Assembly (NCBI RefSeq): GCF_000165485.1
Contig: NC_014623.1
Location: forward strand, 5,846,893-5,910,892
DNA length: 64,000 bases
Direction: 5' to 3'
Source of the DNA: Stigmatella aurantiaca DW4/3-1
GTDB taxonomy: Bacteria; Myxococcota; Myxococcia; Myxococcales; Myxococcaceae
The notes beneath the pieces were generated by a model, which had not been told where the DNA came from, made no database searches, and was given only the letters and a program-made list of their open reading frames with translations. Shown here one piece after another: positions 18,801-27,275 of the stretch. Within the stretch, counting starts at the first letter, position 1. Every line of letters begins with the position of its first letter. A program made the translations under genes and the position numbers.

Positions 18801-19207
18801 TGGCGCAGCAGCCGCTCCTTGTCGCGGCGCAGCTGGGTGTACTCCACCGCGTTCTTCACGGTGATGAGGAGGTCGTTCACCTCCCAGGGCTTGGTGATGT
18901 AGCGGTACACCTGCCCCTGGTTGATGGCGGCGATGATGTCCTCGGGATCCGTGTACCCGGTGAGCAGCAGCGCGGTGACATCCACCCCCTCTGCCCGGGC
19001 GGCGGCCACCAGCTCGATGCCCGTCATCTCGGGCATTCGCTGATCCGTGACGAGGACGTCTACCGTCTGGGTCCTCAAAATAGACAGCGCTTCCTGGCCG
19101 GAAGTGGCTGTGAGGACGCGGTACTGGCGCTGGAACATCCGCACGAGGATGTCCAGCACGTCCGCCTCGTCATCGACGAGAAGCAGGGTGTGTCGGAGTT
19201 CGGACAA
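15866..19207 (-). CDS. Giant hybrid histidine kinase, REC-GAF-PAS-HisKA-HATPase-REC-REC-GGDEF-like
   Basis: A 1113-residue cytoplasmic protein. Order of domains: REC1 (1-120, D55 in VDVLVTDQRMP), GAF (about 155-320), PAS (about 325-430), HisKA with phospho-His near 432 (VSHELRTPLTSIS), HATPase_c (about 540-650, RGTGLGLAICRHIV), REC2 (about 690-805), REC3 (about 815-930, DVILLDVGLPDGDG) and a GGDEF-like domain. REC2 lacks the phosphoacceptor Asp (AIMVAVRLPD) and its acidic pocket is VIEGEGE, so it is a pseudo-receiver. The GGDEF signature reads AGDDF and the upstream I-site lacks its Arg, so cyclase activity is doubtful and nucleotide binding or scaffolding is possible. It heads a minus-strand run of seven genes ending with surface proteins, and its promoter must lie in 19208-19411 opposite lexA. 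Confidence 0.92.
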   Translation of the reverse strand: MSELRHTLLLVDDEADVLDILVRMFQRQYRVLTATSGQEALSILRTQTVDVLVTDQRMPEMTGIELVAAARAEGVDVTALLLTGYTDPEDIIAAINQGQVYRYITKPWEVNDLLITVKNAVEYTQLRRDKERLLRQLHQRVEALFVLYEVSRASASDPPSYEAIIDRVLSAVARVLPYDCGAALIAPDDSRSAILRLRCLGTVGEKALLGVKESMLGAYRRSSGQLLPEDRLTTRVTGTISQDASAPAVYPSQLTVSLVAGGRPVGMLSLFSQRLQAFTEDDGVLLDTLANQTADAIQSLRAVEEEARRRIERMVEAMADGVLLTDEQNAIVVINPAARRLLRVTEEVSALTGQMLEERLGFQPSELIRGWEYSGSQMLQEEVELFDRHIQCTVTPVNDARGTLKGVCVVLRDVTEQKMLEERKDEFVSMVSHELRTPLTSISGALDLVLNFLAGDINEKQQRYLFMARESTEKLNSLVDDLLDLAKFAKGRLRMNFELTYLDELVRRAAEKYGPAFQERRVKVLMTLPQHGLRVLADPSRVNQVLNNLLTNAVKFTPEGGEVRLELKATSALPGHVALSCWNSGEPIAEESLERIFDRFEQARTPSNRTVRGTGLGLAICRHIVEAHGGHIWCEPSTEGVRFVTVMPVEPPAEYLKPEGSEAPPLTQGAPKRPEPRGRVLVIEGEGELAFIMKGLLLSRGYAVRLAGSAEEGISAARTSHPDAIMVAVRLPDVDGLRLAEILRHDPETRRTPLLVTSSFDERQRAFRSGADAFLLRPLMADKLLATVDSLVRGRTGQQHGRVLVVDDDPKIGSICSEVLASLGFEVAVAGSLEEARRSLRERRPDVILLDVGLPDGDGFVFIEEIKAERASGHISVIFISARAETALKIRALKLGGDDYITKPFDALELGARVESVLRRKEQELSASPTTQLPGSNAIEREVQRRLMARRPFAFCYLDLDNLKAYNDYYGFAKADGVVRQTGDLLREIFAQEGVQGDFLGHVAGDDFVFITSPESVDRICQRAIEAFDRIIPLYYDRQDRERGHIEAEDRFGEKRKFPIMSVSIVAVMSDGSSHDHAELARRAADMKKRAKAIQGSIYLRSDREQESRIITG

Positions 19208-19315
19208 GGGCCTGTAATTCTACGCTCAGATCACCAACGCGTCTCAAGAGATCTCACGCCTCACACGGCGGAGGGAGAGATGCGAGGGGTGGGCTCGCCT
19301 ACCTGCCAGAAGGGG

Positions 19316-19344
19316 TTGACTCTACACGTCTGTTCAGGAAGCAT
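19316..19344 (+). promoter_or_regulatory. Probable lexA promoter, -35 element TTGACT overlapped by LexA box
   Basis: TTGACT (19316-19321) is a good -35 element. A weak -10 (AAGCAT, 19339-19344) lies 17 bp downstream, and the LexA box fills the spacer, so bound LexA would block RNA polymerase. Confidence 0.5.
19322..19338 (+). promoter_or_regulatory. LexA (SOS) box upstream of lexA
   Basis: The 17-bp site CTACACGTCTGTTCAGG fits at every position the degenerate consensus CTRHAMRYBYGTTCAGS that I recall for Myxococcus xanthus LexA. It lies 73 bp before the lexA start codon and between candidate -35 and -10 elements, which implies autorepression. No second exact copy was noticed elsewhere in the window. 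Confidence 0.85.
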
Positions 19345-19411
19345 GGACACTGAAAGCCTGTTGCCCTCATGAGGCACTGAGCCAGGGACCGGCCGAGGAA
19401 GGGAGCGGGGC

Positions 19412-20077
19412 ATGGAAGAGCTGACCGACCGCCAGCGCGAGATACTGTCCTTCATCGTCAAGGAGACGGAGTTACGGGGGTTTCCGCCCACCATCCGCGA
19501 GATTGGCGAGCAGATGGACATCCGTTCGACCAACGGCGTGAACGATCACCTCAAGGCGCTGGAGCGCAAGGGGTACCTCAACCGGGGGGAGCAGCAGAGC
19601 CGCTCCCTGGTGCCCACCAAGCGGGCCCGGATGCTGCTGGGCCTGGGAACCAAGAAGGACTCGGGCATGGTGGAGGTGCCGCTCCTGGGCAAAGTGGCCG
19701 CGGGCGCGCCGCTGCTGGCCCAGGAGAACATGGAGGACTCGGTCAAGATCGACAGCTTCCTGCTCGGGGGCGCCGGGGGCCGCGAGGTCTTCGCCCTTCG
19801 GGTGAAGGGGCAGTCGATGATCGACGACGGCATCCACGACGGGGACTACCTCTTCGTGCGCAAGACGCCCGCGGCACAGCCGGGTGACATTGTCGTGGCG
19901 CTCATCGAGGACGAAGCGACGGTGAAGCGCTACTACCCGGAGGGCGAGCGCATCCGGTTCCAGCCAGCCAACGCCACCATGTCGCCCATCTACGTGAACA
20001 AGGCCGATTTCCGCTCGACCATGCTGCTGGGCCTCGTCGTCGGGGTGTACCGGAAGCTGCCGGGCGGCCGAGGCTAA
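19412..20077 (+). CDS. lexA: LexA SOS repressor
   Basis: A 221-residue LexA: winged-helix DNA-binding domain ([46 protein letters not shown]), Ala-Gly self-cleavage site in [10 protein letters not shown], catalytic Ser in [15 protein letters not shown] and catalytic Lys in [11 protein letters not shown]. It represses DNA-damage genes until RecA filaments trigger its autocleavage. The start is supported by a purine-rich Shine-Dalgarno (GAAGGGAG) upstream of the ATG. A LexA box lies 73 bp upstream. The gene is convergent with the TPR lipoprotein gene, with only 13 bp between stops. Confidence 0.97.
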   Translation: MEELTDRQREILSFIVKETELRGFPPTIREIGEQMDIRSTNGVNDHLKALERKGYLNRGEQQSRSLVPTKRARMLLGLGTKKDSGMVEVPLLGKVAAGAPLLAQENMEDSVKIDSFLLGGAGGREVFALRVKGQSMIDDGIHDGDYLFVRKTPAAQPGDIVVALIEDEATVKRYYPEGERIRFQPANATMSPIYVNKADFRSTMLLGLVVGVYRKLPGGRG

Positions 20078-20090
20078 GCGCCGCTTCGCG

Positions 20091-21227
20091 TCAGGGGCAG
20101 CTCACCGCGCTGCTCCCTTTGCTGGCCACCCGGGCACAGGCCGCCTTCACCAGCTCGGCGTCCTTCAGCTCGCTGGCCAGGCGGGCGGTGCGCAGTTGCA
20201 GGGGCACCTCGCCCGCGTTGTCCGGCTCGGCGGCGAGGGCGCTCAGGATGCGCAGCGCATCCGGCTTGCGGCCAAAGGTGACGAGCAACTCGGCCAGTTC
20301 GCTCAGCTCCCGCACATCCGAGCCCGACACGCTCTCCAGGGCGAGCGCCAGCTCCTCCTCGGCGGCCTTCCGGTCCTGCCGGGCCAGGTGCAGGCGGGCC
20401 AACGACACGTGGACGATGGCGCGGTTCTTCACCCGCAGAGACTCTCGGAAGGCGGCCAGGGCGTCATCGGTCTTCCCCTGGCGCAGGCGAATCTCGCCCA
20501 CGAGTTCCCAAAGGGACGGATCCTTGGGCGAGCGGGTGGCGGCGTCGCGATAGGCGGTGGCGGCCTCGTCGAGGTGGCCGGCGCGGACCTGCTCATCCCC
20601 CAATGTGGTGAGCACCTCCGGGGAGCGGATGCCTTGCACCGTGGACTTCTGGAGCAGGGCGAGGGCCTCGGCGTGCCGGTTACCGCTCTGGAGGACGTCC
20701 ACGGCGCGCATCAGCAGCGCGGGCTTCAGGGTGTCGGGGCTGGCCTGGGCGGCGAGCGTGAAGTGGCGCACGGCCTCCTCTTGCTCCTGGCGCTTGAGGT
20801 GAAGTTCGCCGAGCTGTTCCAGCGCATTGAAGTCCTGGGGGTAGAGGGCCACGGCCTTGAGCAGCGAGGCGCGGGCCTCTTCGTCCTTGCCGAGCTGGGC
20901 CTGGATGAAGCCCAGGCGGCTCCAGGTGGTGGAGCGCTTGGGATCGATCAGGAGCGCGGCTTCGAAGCTGGCGAGGGCCTCCTCGAACTTGCCCATGGAG
21001 AGGTAGATCTCCCCGATGGCGGCGGGCAGGCGGGGATCATCCGGGGCGTACTGCTTCATCTCGTTGAAGGACAGAAGCGCCTGATCGAACTGGCCCTGAA
21101 GGTACTCGGTGGAGCCCTTGACGTAGAGCCCCTCGGCCCGGTCCTTCGCGGAAATCTTGGGGGTGTCGTCGCAGGCGGTGGCGGCGAGCAGGGCGAGCAG
21201 CGGCAGGAGGAGCGAACGTGAGGACAT
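20091..21227 (-). CDS. TPR-repeat lipoprotein
   Basis: A 378-residue protein with a lipoprotein-type signal (LLLPLLALLAATACDD; acylated Cys at about 19) followed by tandem tetratricopeptide repeats over nearly its whole length (AEGLYVKGSTEYLQGQFDQALLSF, IGEIYLSMGKFEEALASFEAAL and others). Such proteins act as periplasmic or outer-membrane scaffolds for secretion, pilus or envelope assembly. It is the last gene of the eno-surE run, 15 bp after the FlgO/CsgG-like gene, which suggests a shared envelope function. The specific partner is unknown. Confidence 0.88.
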   Translation of the reverse strand: MSSRSLLLPLLALLAATACDDTPKISAKDRAEGLYVKGSTEYLQGQFDQALLSFNEMKQYAPDDPRLPAAIGEIYLSMGKFEEALASFEAALLIDPKRSTTWSRLGFIQAQLGKDEEARASLLKAVALYPQDFNALEQLGELHLKRQEQEEAVRHFTLAAQASPDTLKPALLMRAVDVLQSGNRHAEALALLQKSTVQGIRSPEVLTTLGDEQVRAGHLDEAATAYRDAATRSPKDPSLWELVGEIRLRQGKTDDALAAFRESLRVKNRAIVHVSLARLHLARQDRKAAEEELALALESVSGSDVRELSELAELLVTFGRKPDALRILSALAAEPDNAGEVPLQLRTARLASELKDAELVKAACARVASKGSSAVSCP

Positions 21228-21242
21228 GGAGAGGCTCCGGAC

Positions 21243-22313
21243 TCAGAAATGGAATGAGACGCCGGCGGTGAGATCGAGGTTGAGCCCATCCCCGAGCCCA
21301 TCTCCGGCGAGGCCCAGCGTGGCCTGGGCCAGGTTGGTGCCCAGCTCGAAGTTCAGCCCCACCCTGCCCGCGATGAGATACTCGGCCCCAAAGAAACCGA
21401 TGACGGTCGGCAGCGGGCCGGTGGACTGAAAAATGCCGAACTGCCCGAAGGACAACTGGACGCCGAGACCGAGCCCCCAGTAGGGGCGAAAGGCGGACGA
21501 CAGCCGGTGGTAGTGGCGCGCGCCCAGGACGCTCGGCACCACCTTGAGACGGCCCTCACGCCCCTCCTCGTTGGAGCGGATGAAGGTGAGGCCAATCTGC
21601 ACGAAGGCGATCCACTCCGGGTGGAAGGAGTAGCCCAGCTCCACATCCGCTCCGGGGTTGAGGGCCTCCAGGTTGGAGATGAAGCTGTTGTTGATGCGCA
21701 GGCCCAGCACCAGGCCTTCTCCGGGCGTTTCCCGGGCGCTGCCAAACAGCGGCCGACTCGAGTAGGACTTCGTGGCGGAGACCAGCTCGGCCACGAGCTG
21801 AGCCCCGACCGCCTTGGCCATGGGCAGCAGCTCCTCGGTGGACGATGCCTCCGCCCGGGGCTTGGCCAGACTGCGCTCGAGCACGGCATCGCTCAGGTTC
21901 ACCGTGAGCAGGTATGTGTCCCCGAAGCGGTCCAACCGGCCCGTCACGATGTAGCGGGCCCCGGTGGCGCGCGCCAACGCCTCCAGACACTCCGCCTGGA
22001 CACACGTGTCGGGGGCCACGAGCCGGGCCGGGTCTCCCTCCCTCAAGGTGGCCTCGACGTCCCACTGGGCCAGCACGTGGAGCTGCGAAATCTCGGAGAG
22101 CTGGCTCGCGAGGAGCGAGGCGATGCCCGGCGCGGCCTCCTGGGCGGCACTGTTGGACTCCAACGGGAAGATCGCCACGGCCGGAAGGCCCGGTGCGCCC
22201 GGCACGGGCGCCTGGGCGCGCACCCCCAGCGGGGCGAGCAGGCAAGCGGCGAGCACGGTGAGCAGGAGGCACTTCACCGGCGACACTCTAGGAGAATCGC
22301 CACGGGAGGCCAT
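21243..22313 (-). CDS. Exported FlgO/CsgG-like plus beta-barrel protein
   Basis: A 356-residue protein. A long N-terminal signal (VKCLLLTVLAACLLAPLGVRAQ) precedes a domain of about 140 residues of the FlgO/CsgG/TolB N-terminal type (AVAIFPLESNSAAQEAAPGIASLLASQLSEI, ATGARYIVTGRLDRFGDTYLLTVNLSDA). Residues about 190-356 alternate amphipathic strands and end in VSFHF, as in outer-membrane barrels. The ATG at 22313 has a strong GGAAGG-type ribosome site; a GTG 12 codons later would give a shorter signal peptide. It follows the M23 lipoprotein gene by 18 bp. A role in the outer envelope is inferred; function unknown. Confidence 0.82.
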   Translation of the reverse strand: MASRGDSPRVSPVKCLLLTVLAACLLAPLGVRAQAPVPGAPGLPAVAIFPLESNSAAQEAAPGIASLLASQLSEISQLHVLAQWDVEATLREGDPARLVAPDTCVQAECLEALARATGARYIVTGRLDRFGDTYLLTVNLSDAVLERSLAKPRAEASSTEELLPMAKAVGAQLVAELVSATKSYSSRPLFGSARETPGEGLVLGLRINNSFISNLEALNPGADVELGYSFHPEWIAFVQIGLTFIRSNEEGREGRLKVVPSVLGARHYHRLSSAFRPYWGLGLGVQLSFGQFGIFQSTGPLPTVIGFFGAEYLIAGRVGLNFELGTNLAQATLGLAGDGLGDGLNLDLTAGVSFHF

Positions 22314-22331
22314 CCCCCCTTCCTTGCCAGC

Positions 22332-23243
22332 TCAGGAAGAGGGGAGCGGCCCGAGATAGTCCAGTGGCTCCACGGGCTTGCCCTCCACACGGACTTCGAA
22401 GTGCAGGTGGGGGCCTGACGTGCGGCCGGACTCTCCCACGGTGGCGATGACCTGGGAGCGGCGAACGGCCTGTCCTGTCTTCACCCGCAGATCCCGGTTG
22501 TGGGCATAGAGCGTCACCAGCCCCTCCGAGTGCTGCACGATGACGATCAACCCATAGCCCTGCTGCTCCCCCGCGTAGAGGACCGTCCCCTCCTGAGCGG
22601 TCTTTACTGGCGTGCTCGCGGGGGCGGCCAGATCGATGCCGTCGTGAGGCTCCCGACCCTTCTTGCCAAAGCGGCCATAGAGCACGCCGCGCAAGGGCCA
22701 ATCGAGCATCCCCTTGGTCGCCGGGACGGGACGGGACGTTCCTTTGCCGGGGCGAGGAGCAGGCCGGGAGGGGGGCCGCGGCGGGGGCTCCTCGCGGGCG
22801 GCCACGCGGGGTCGGCCGGTCTTGGGATCCGGCGAAACATCGGGTTCCGAGTGAGGAGAGTCCGGAGCCTCCGCGCCGGGAATGAGCAACTCCTGGCCCA
22901 CGGAGAGGCTCCGGGGATCCGAGATGCCATTGGCCGAGGACAGCTCCTGCACGGTGATGCCGTAGGTGCGCGCGATGCGAAAAACCGTCTCGCCGGGAGC
23001 CACGCGGTGGCGCACGGTGACGAGCTCTGGCTCGGGGTGGGCCGCCGTCAGCGTGAAGGGCAAGGCGGGCGCCTTCGTGGAGGAGGCTGGACGCACGGCC
23101 ATCCGCGAGTCCTCCCCTGCCCCGAAGGACGCCTCGGACTCAGAGGGAAGCGAGGCGGCCCGGGAGGCCGCGCAACCGGCGGTCCCGAGAACCCACAGGA
23201 GCATCACGGCCCCCGTGCTGAGACTCCGCCCCGCCAACCTCAC
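22332..23243 (-). CDS. NlpD-like lipoprotein, LysM plus M23 peptidase domain
   Basis: A 303-residue lipoprotein (lipobox LGTAGC near residue 24), one LysM motif at about 77-120 (VRHRVAPGETVFRIARTYGITVQELSSANGISDP), a Pro/Arg-rich linker, and a C-terminal LytM/M23 domain (HDGIDLAAP, LVTLYAHN, HLHFEVRVEGKPVEPLDYL). The zinc ligands H...D and HxH are present, so it may be an active glycyl endopeptidase, unlike E. coli NlpD, which is an amidase activator. Its start overlaps the surE stop by 4 nt, the classical surE-nlpD order. It probably acts in cell-wall remodelling at division or under stress. Confidence 0.93.
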   Translation of the reverse strand: MRLAGRSLSTGAVMLLWVLGTAGCAASRAASLPSESEASFGAGEDSRMAVRPASSTKAPALPFTLTAAHPEPELVTVRHRVAPGETVFRIARTYGITVQELSSANGISDPRSLSVGQELLIPGAEAPDSPHSEPDVSPDPKTGRPRVAAREEPPPRPPSRPAPRPGKGTSRPVPATKGMLDWPLRGVLYGRFGKKGREPHDGIDLAAPASTPVKTAQEGTVLYAGEQQGYGLIVIVQHSEGLVTLYAHNRDLRVKTGQAVRRSQVIATVGESGRTSGPHLHFEVRVEGKPVEPLDYLGPLPSS

Positions 23244-24028
23244 CTACCATCCGGAATGAAACGCTGGAAGCCATCGAGGGCCCACCCGGCGAGGTCGGTC
23301 ATCCGGTGGACATCCGTCAGATCCAGGTGCAGCGGCGTCACCGAGGCACGCTTCTCCAGGTGGACCGCGTTGCAGTCGCTGCCGGGGATGTCCTCGTGCT
23401 CGTACTCGTTGCCCCCGATCCAGTAGTACTTGCGCCCCCGGGGATCGATGTTCTCGGACACGGCATACCCGTAGGTGTGCCGTCCGAGCCGGGTGATGGC
23501 ATAGCCGTCCGGCTCCACGCCGCCGGGGATGTTCACGTTGAGGAGCATCCTCGGAGGCAAGGGCCGGGAGAGCGCGGAGGCCACCAGCGAGCGGGCGAAG
23601 CGCGCCGCGGGCCCGAAGTCGAAGGGCGCCCGGGAGACGAGGCTGAAGGCAATGGCGGGGACGCCCAGCAGGGCGCCCTCCATGGCCGCCGCCACCGTTC
23701 CCGAGTACATGACGTCGTCGGCCAAGTTGGGGCCGTGGTTGATGCCGGAGACCATGAGATGGGGGCGATCCTCCTTGAGGATGTGGTTGATCGCCAGATA
23801 AGCGCTGTCCGCGGGGGTGCCATCCACCGCGTACCAGCGCTCACGGATCTCCTGGATGCGCAGGGGCCGGTGCAGGGAGATGGCGTGCGAGGTGGCACTC
23901 TGCTCGCGATCCGGCGCCACCACCCAGACCTCCCCCAATGGGGTAACGGCTTCCACGAGGGCCCGGAGGCCCTCGGAGAAGTACCCGTCATCATTGGAGA
24001 CCAGGATGCGAGGTCGTGCCTGAGACAC
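23240..24028 (-). CDS. surE: 5'/3'-nucleotidase SurE
   Basis: A 262-residue SurE: N-terminal metal site ILVSNDDGYFSEG, the SATSHAISL segment, and the signature VSGINHGPNLADDVMYSGTVAAAMEGALLG. It removes phosphate from nucleoside monophosphates and short polyphosphate and helps stationary-phase survival. The C-terminal VTPLHLDLTD is also family-typical. It lies 6 bp downstream of eno and overlaps the LysM/M23 gene by 4 nt, so all are in one transcript. Confidence 0.97.
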   Translation of the reverse strand: MSQARPRILVSNDDGYFSEGLRALVEAVTPLGEVWVVAPDREQSATSHAISLHRPLRIQEIRERWYAVDGTPADSAYLAINHILKEDRPHLMVSGINHGPNLADDVMYSGTVAAAMEGALLGVPAIAFSLVSRAPFDFGPAARFARSLVASALSRPLPPRMLLNVNIPGGVEPDGYAITRLGRHTYGYAVSENIDPRGRKYYWIGGNEYEHEDIPGSDCNAVHLEKRASVTPLHLDLTDVHRMTDLAGWALDGFQRFIPDGR

Positions 24029-24034
24029 GTCGCC

Positions 24035-25441
<1,407 letters not shown>

Positions 25442-25477
25442 GTCGTTCCGTGACGTCCCTCTTCCCTCATTGCCGCC

Positions 25478-26620
25478 ATGCCCCCTCCCCGCCGTCCAAG
25501 CCCCGCAGGGCCTGATCCCCTCCCAGGCCTGCGCAGCCGGGGGGCCTTGCTCGGCCTGGCCATCGGGGACGCGCTGGGCGCGCCGCTGCGAGGGCGGAAC
25601 CTCGTGGCTCCGCCCTTCCCCCAGCTGGCCGATGGCATGCGCCGCCACCTCTCGCAGGGCCGCATGCAGTCCCGCCTGCCTCCGAACCCGTTCGAGGATC
25701 CTCCGGCAGGTTCTCTGGACGACAGTGAGCTGGAGCCAGCGATCGTGGACATGCGCAAGGGCCAGGTCACCGACGAGACCCACATGGCCTGCTGCATCGC
25801 GTGGAGCCTGCGGGAGCTCAAGCGCTACGACGCCGCCGACGTGGCCCGGCGGTACCGGGCCTGGAAGCCCCATGCCTTCGACATGACCGACACGGTCCGG
25901 GAGGCCCTGGAGGAAATGGGCTCGGGCCTGCCCGCGCTCACCGCCGGGCGCCGCCTCTGGCTGCGCCACCACCGCAAGGTGTTCTCCCACGGCAGCCTCA
26001 CCCGTACCGCCCCCATCGGCGTCTTCTTCTCCGGCAACGAGCAGGCCCGCATCCAGGCGTCCCTCGAGGACTCGGCGCTCACCCACTATGATCCCCGGTG
26101 CCAACTGGCTTGCGCCGCCCTCAATGCCGCCATCGCCCGGGCCATTACCGGCGGCGCATCCCTGGAAAAAACGGAAATCATCACCGCCGCGAAGACCGGG
26201 CTGTCCGTGGGCGCGGCCACCCTGGCACGCATCGCGCCGGACATCGTGAACGAAACCACGAGCGCCAAGGCCCTGCTCTGGGAGGACCTGGACACGGCCC
26301 AGCAGCCGGACCCAATGCTCTATGGGCCAGAGTTGCACCTGCACCGCAACCTGGGCCACGTGCGCGTCGCCTTCCGGCTCGCCTTCTGGGAGTTCTTTCA
26401 TGCCCCCAGCGCCGAGGCCGGGCTGGTGGACGTGGTGAACCGGGGGGCCGACGCGGACGCGCACGGCGCCCTCACGGGCGCGCTCCTGGGGGCCTTCCAC
26501 GGTGAGGAGGCCCTTCCGCTGGAGTGGCGGCGCATGGTGCTGGAGGCGATGAACACGGTGCGCGGCCCCCTTTGGAACACCTACCACCCACGTCACCTGC
26601 TGGCGCTCGTGACCGACTGA
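25478..26620 (+). CDS. ADP-ribosylglycohydrolase family protein
   Basis: A 380-residue protein of the DraG/ADP-ribosylglycohydrolase fold: N-terminal GALLGLAIGDALGAP, the first metal motif TDETHMA (usually TDDT), and the C-terminal metal motif NRGADADAHGALTGALLGA (usually GGDxDTxGAIxGA, so one Thr is replaced). The family removes ADP-ribose from Arg or other residues using two Mg ions. The loop changes leave activity likely but not certain. It stands alone, divergent from eno, and is followed by a strong hairpin. No ADP-ribosyltransferase partner is in the window. The ATG at 25478 is the first in frame before the conserved N-terminal helix. Confidence 0.92.
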   Translation: MPPPRRPSPAGPDPLPGLRSRGALLGLAIGDALGAPLRGRNLVAPPFPQLADGMRRHLSQGRMQSRLPPNPFEDPPAGSLDDSELEPAIVDMRKGQVTDETHMACCIAWSLRELKRYDAADVARRYRAWKPHAFDMTDTVREALEEMGSGLPALTAGRRLWLRHHRKVFSHGSLTRTAPIGVFFSGNEQARIQASLEDSALTHYDPRCQLACAALNAAIARAITGGASLEKTEIITAAKTGLSVGAATLARIAPDIVNETTSAKALLWEDLDTAQQPDPMLYGPELHLHRNLGHVRVAFRLAFWEFFHAPSAEAGLVDVVNRGADADAHGALTGALLGAFHGEEALPLEWRRMVLEAMNTVRGPLWNTYHPRHLLALVTD

Positions 26621-26653
26621 GCCCTCCCCAGGCAGGCACCCGCCAAATGAAGC

Positions 26654-26694
26654 AAGCCCGCGAAGTCACCCCCAGGGGATGACATCGCGGGCTT
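26654..26694. terminator. Bidirectional hairpin terminator
   Basis: A near-perfect inverted repeat (AAGCCCGCGAAGTCA pairing with TGACATCGCGGGCTT, with one mismatch) and a short C/G loop lies between the convergent hydrolase and 59-aa genes. It has no strong T-run but is the most stable hairpin in the gap. Confidence 0.75.
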
Positions 26695-26725
26695 CTCGAT
26701 GGCCGTCCGGACAGACGGCCTGACC

Positions 26726-26905
26726 TCACGCGAGGAGGTCGATAATGACCACACCGCGTGGGGGCTTGTCTTCGTCTTCCGTTTCCGTGCGCTGGCGTGG
26801 ACGATCCACGGGCACGGGCAGCGGCAGCTCGATTCCGGGGCGTTCACGCTCCTCTCGGCTGCGCTCACGGCGCTTGATTTCTTCGATGATGAAGGCGTCC
26901 AGCAT
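26726..26905 (-). CDS. 59-aa conserved-looking small protein (MLDAFIIEEIKRRE...VVIIDL)
   Basis: A 59-residue protein starting MLDAFIIEEIKRRERSREE, Pro-rich in the middle (PLPVPVDRPR), acidic near the end, and finishing GVVIIDLLA. I recall similar small myxobacterial proteins that share the first helix and the VVIIDL ending, but no function is known to me. The ATG (26903-26905) is preceded by a good Shine-Dalgarno AGGGAG. The longer open frame to 27310 is not protein-like and its DNA folds as a structured leader. It is preceded by a putative promoter more than 200 bp away. The charged helix plus hydrophobic tail peptide suggest a protein-binding adaptor (inference). Confidence 0.72.
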   Translation of the reverse strand: MLDAFIIEEIKRRERSREERERPGIELPLPVPVDRPRQRTETEDEDKPPRGVVIIDLLA

Positions 26906-26936
26906 GGGTTCGCTCTCCCTCGGCCCTACATACCCC

Positions 26937-27027
26937 GGTGTGTACGCCCAGCGCCCTACCCCTGCCCTACGATCCTGGCTTTCCTTGAAGCTAAGCCAGG
27001 AACCCACCGGCCTCATCGGTACACACC
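26937..27027 (-). ncRNA. Candidate structured 5' leader RNA of the 59-aa gene
   Basis: On the minus strand the leader contains a closing 9-bp perfect inverted repeat (GGTGTGTAC at 27027-27019 pairing with GTACACACC at 26945-26937). Enclosed within it is a second perfect 8-bp hairpin (CCTGGCTT with AAGCCAGG, 26974-26981/26993-27000, 11-nt loop). The 3' arm includes a purine-rich AGGGCAGGGGTAGGG stretch, and the element ends about 30 nt before the start codon. This layout resembles a riboswitch or protein-binding leader, but I do not recognise the class. Confidence 0.45.
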
Positions 27028-27080
27028 TTCGGTGAGACCGGCCACTTATCCACCATCCGACGAGGGAAGCTTCTCCCTGT

Positions 27081-27107
27081 GTCAGGAATGTCACGGTGGT
27101 GCCTGAC
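27081..27107 (-). promoter_or_regulatory. Upstream leader hairpin
   Basis: GTCAGG pairs with CCTGAC over a loop that contains a further CAC/GTG pairing. It would be the first hairpin of the transcript from the promoter at 27130-27157, ahead of the larger structured element. Confidence 0.4.
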
Positions 27108-27129
27108 GTGGCCGTCCGATACAAGATGA

Positions 27130-27157
27130 TTGTAATGCAGTCTGCGCGGCCCGCAAG
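27130..27157 (-). promoter_or_regulatory. Putative sigma-70-type promoter for the 59-aa gene
   Basis: On the minus strand TTGCGG (27157-27152), a 16-bp spacer and TACAAT (27135-27130) form a good housekeeping-type promoter. It would give a leader of about 220 nt. The 370-bp gap 26906-27275 holds this promoter and the hairpins but no other gene that I can support. Confidence 0.5.
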
Positions 27158-27275
27158 CCGTCCGAAGTGCATCCCTGTCATGGCCCGTCCCCGCCGCAAG
27201 GGGCGCCGCCCCGGCTCGGCCTCCCGCCTGCCCAGGTAGGCTAAGGTGCCCCCTTGCCTGGACGCACTGAAGCGG

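Noticed and set aside
15977-19372. 1131-codon plus-strand frame opposite the giant hybrid kinase
   Set aside because: It lacks any recognisable domain and is rich in His, Arg and Gln, as usual for antisense frames of high-GC genes.
26937-27027. Resemblance of the leader (CCGATGAGG ... GAAAGCC) to a hammerhead ribozyme core
   Set aside because: The invariant CUGANGA is CCGAUGA here and the stems do not fit the three-way junction.
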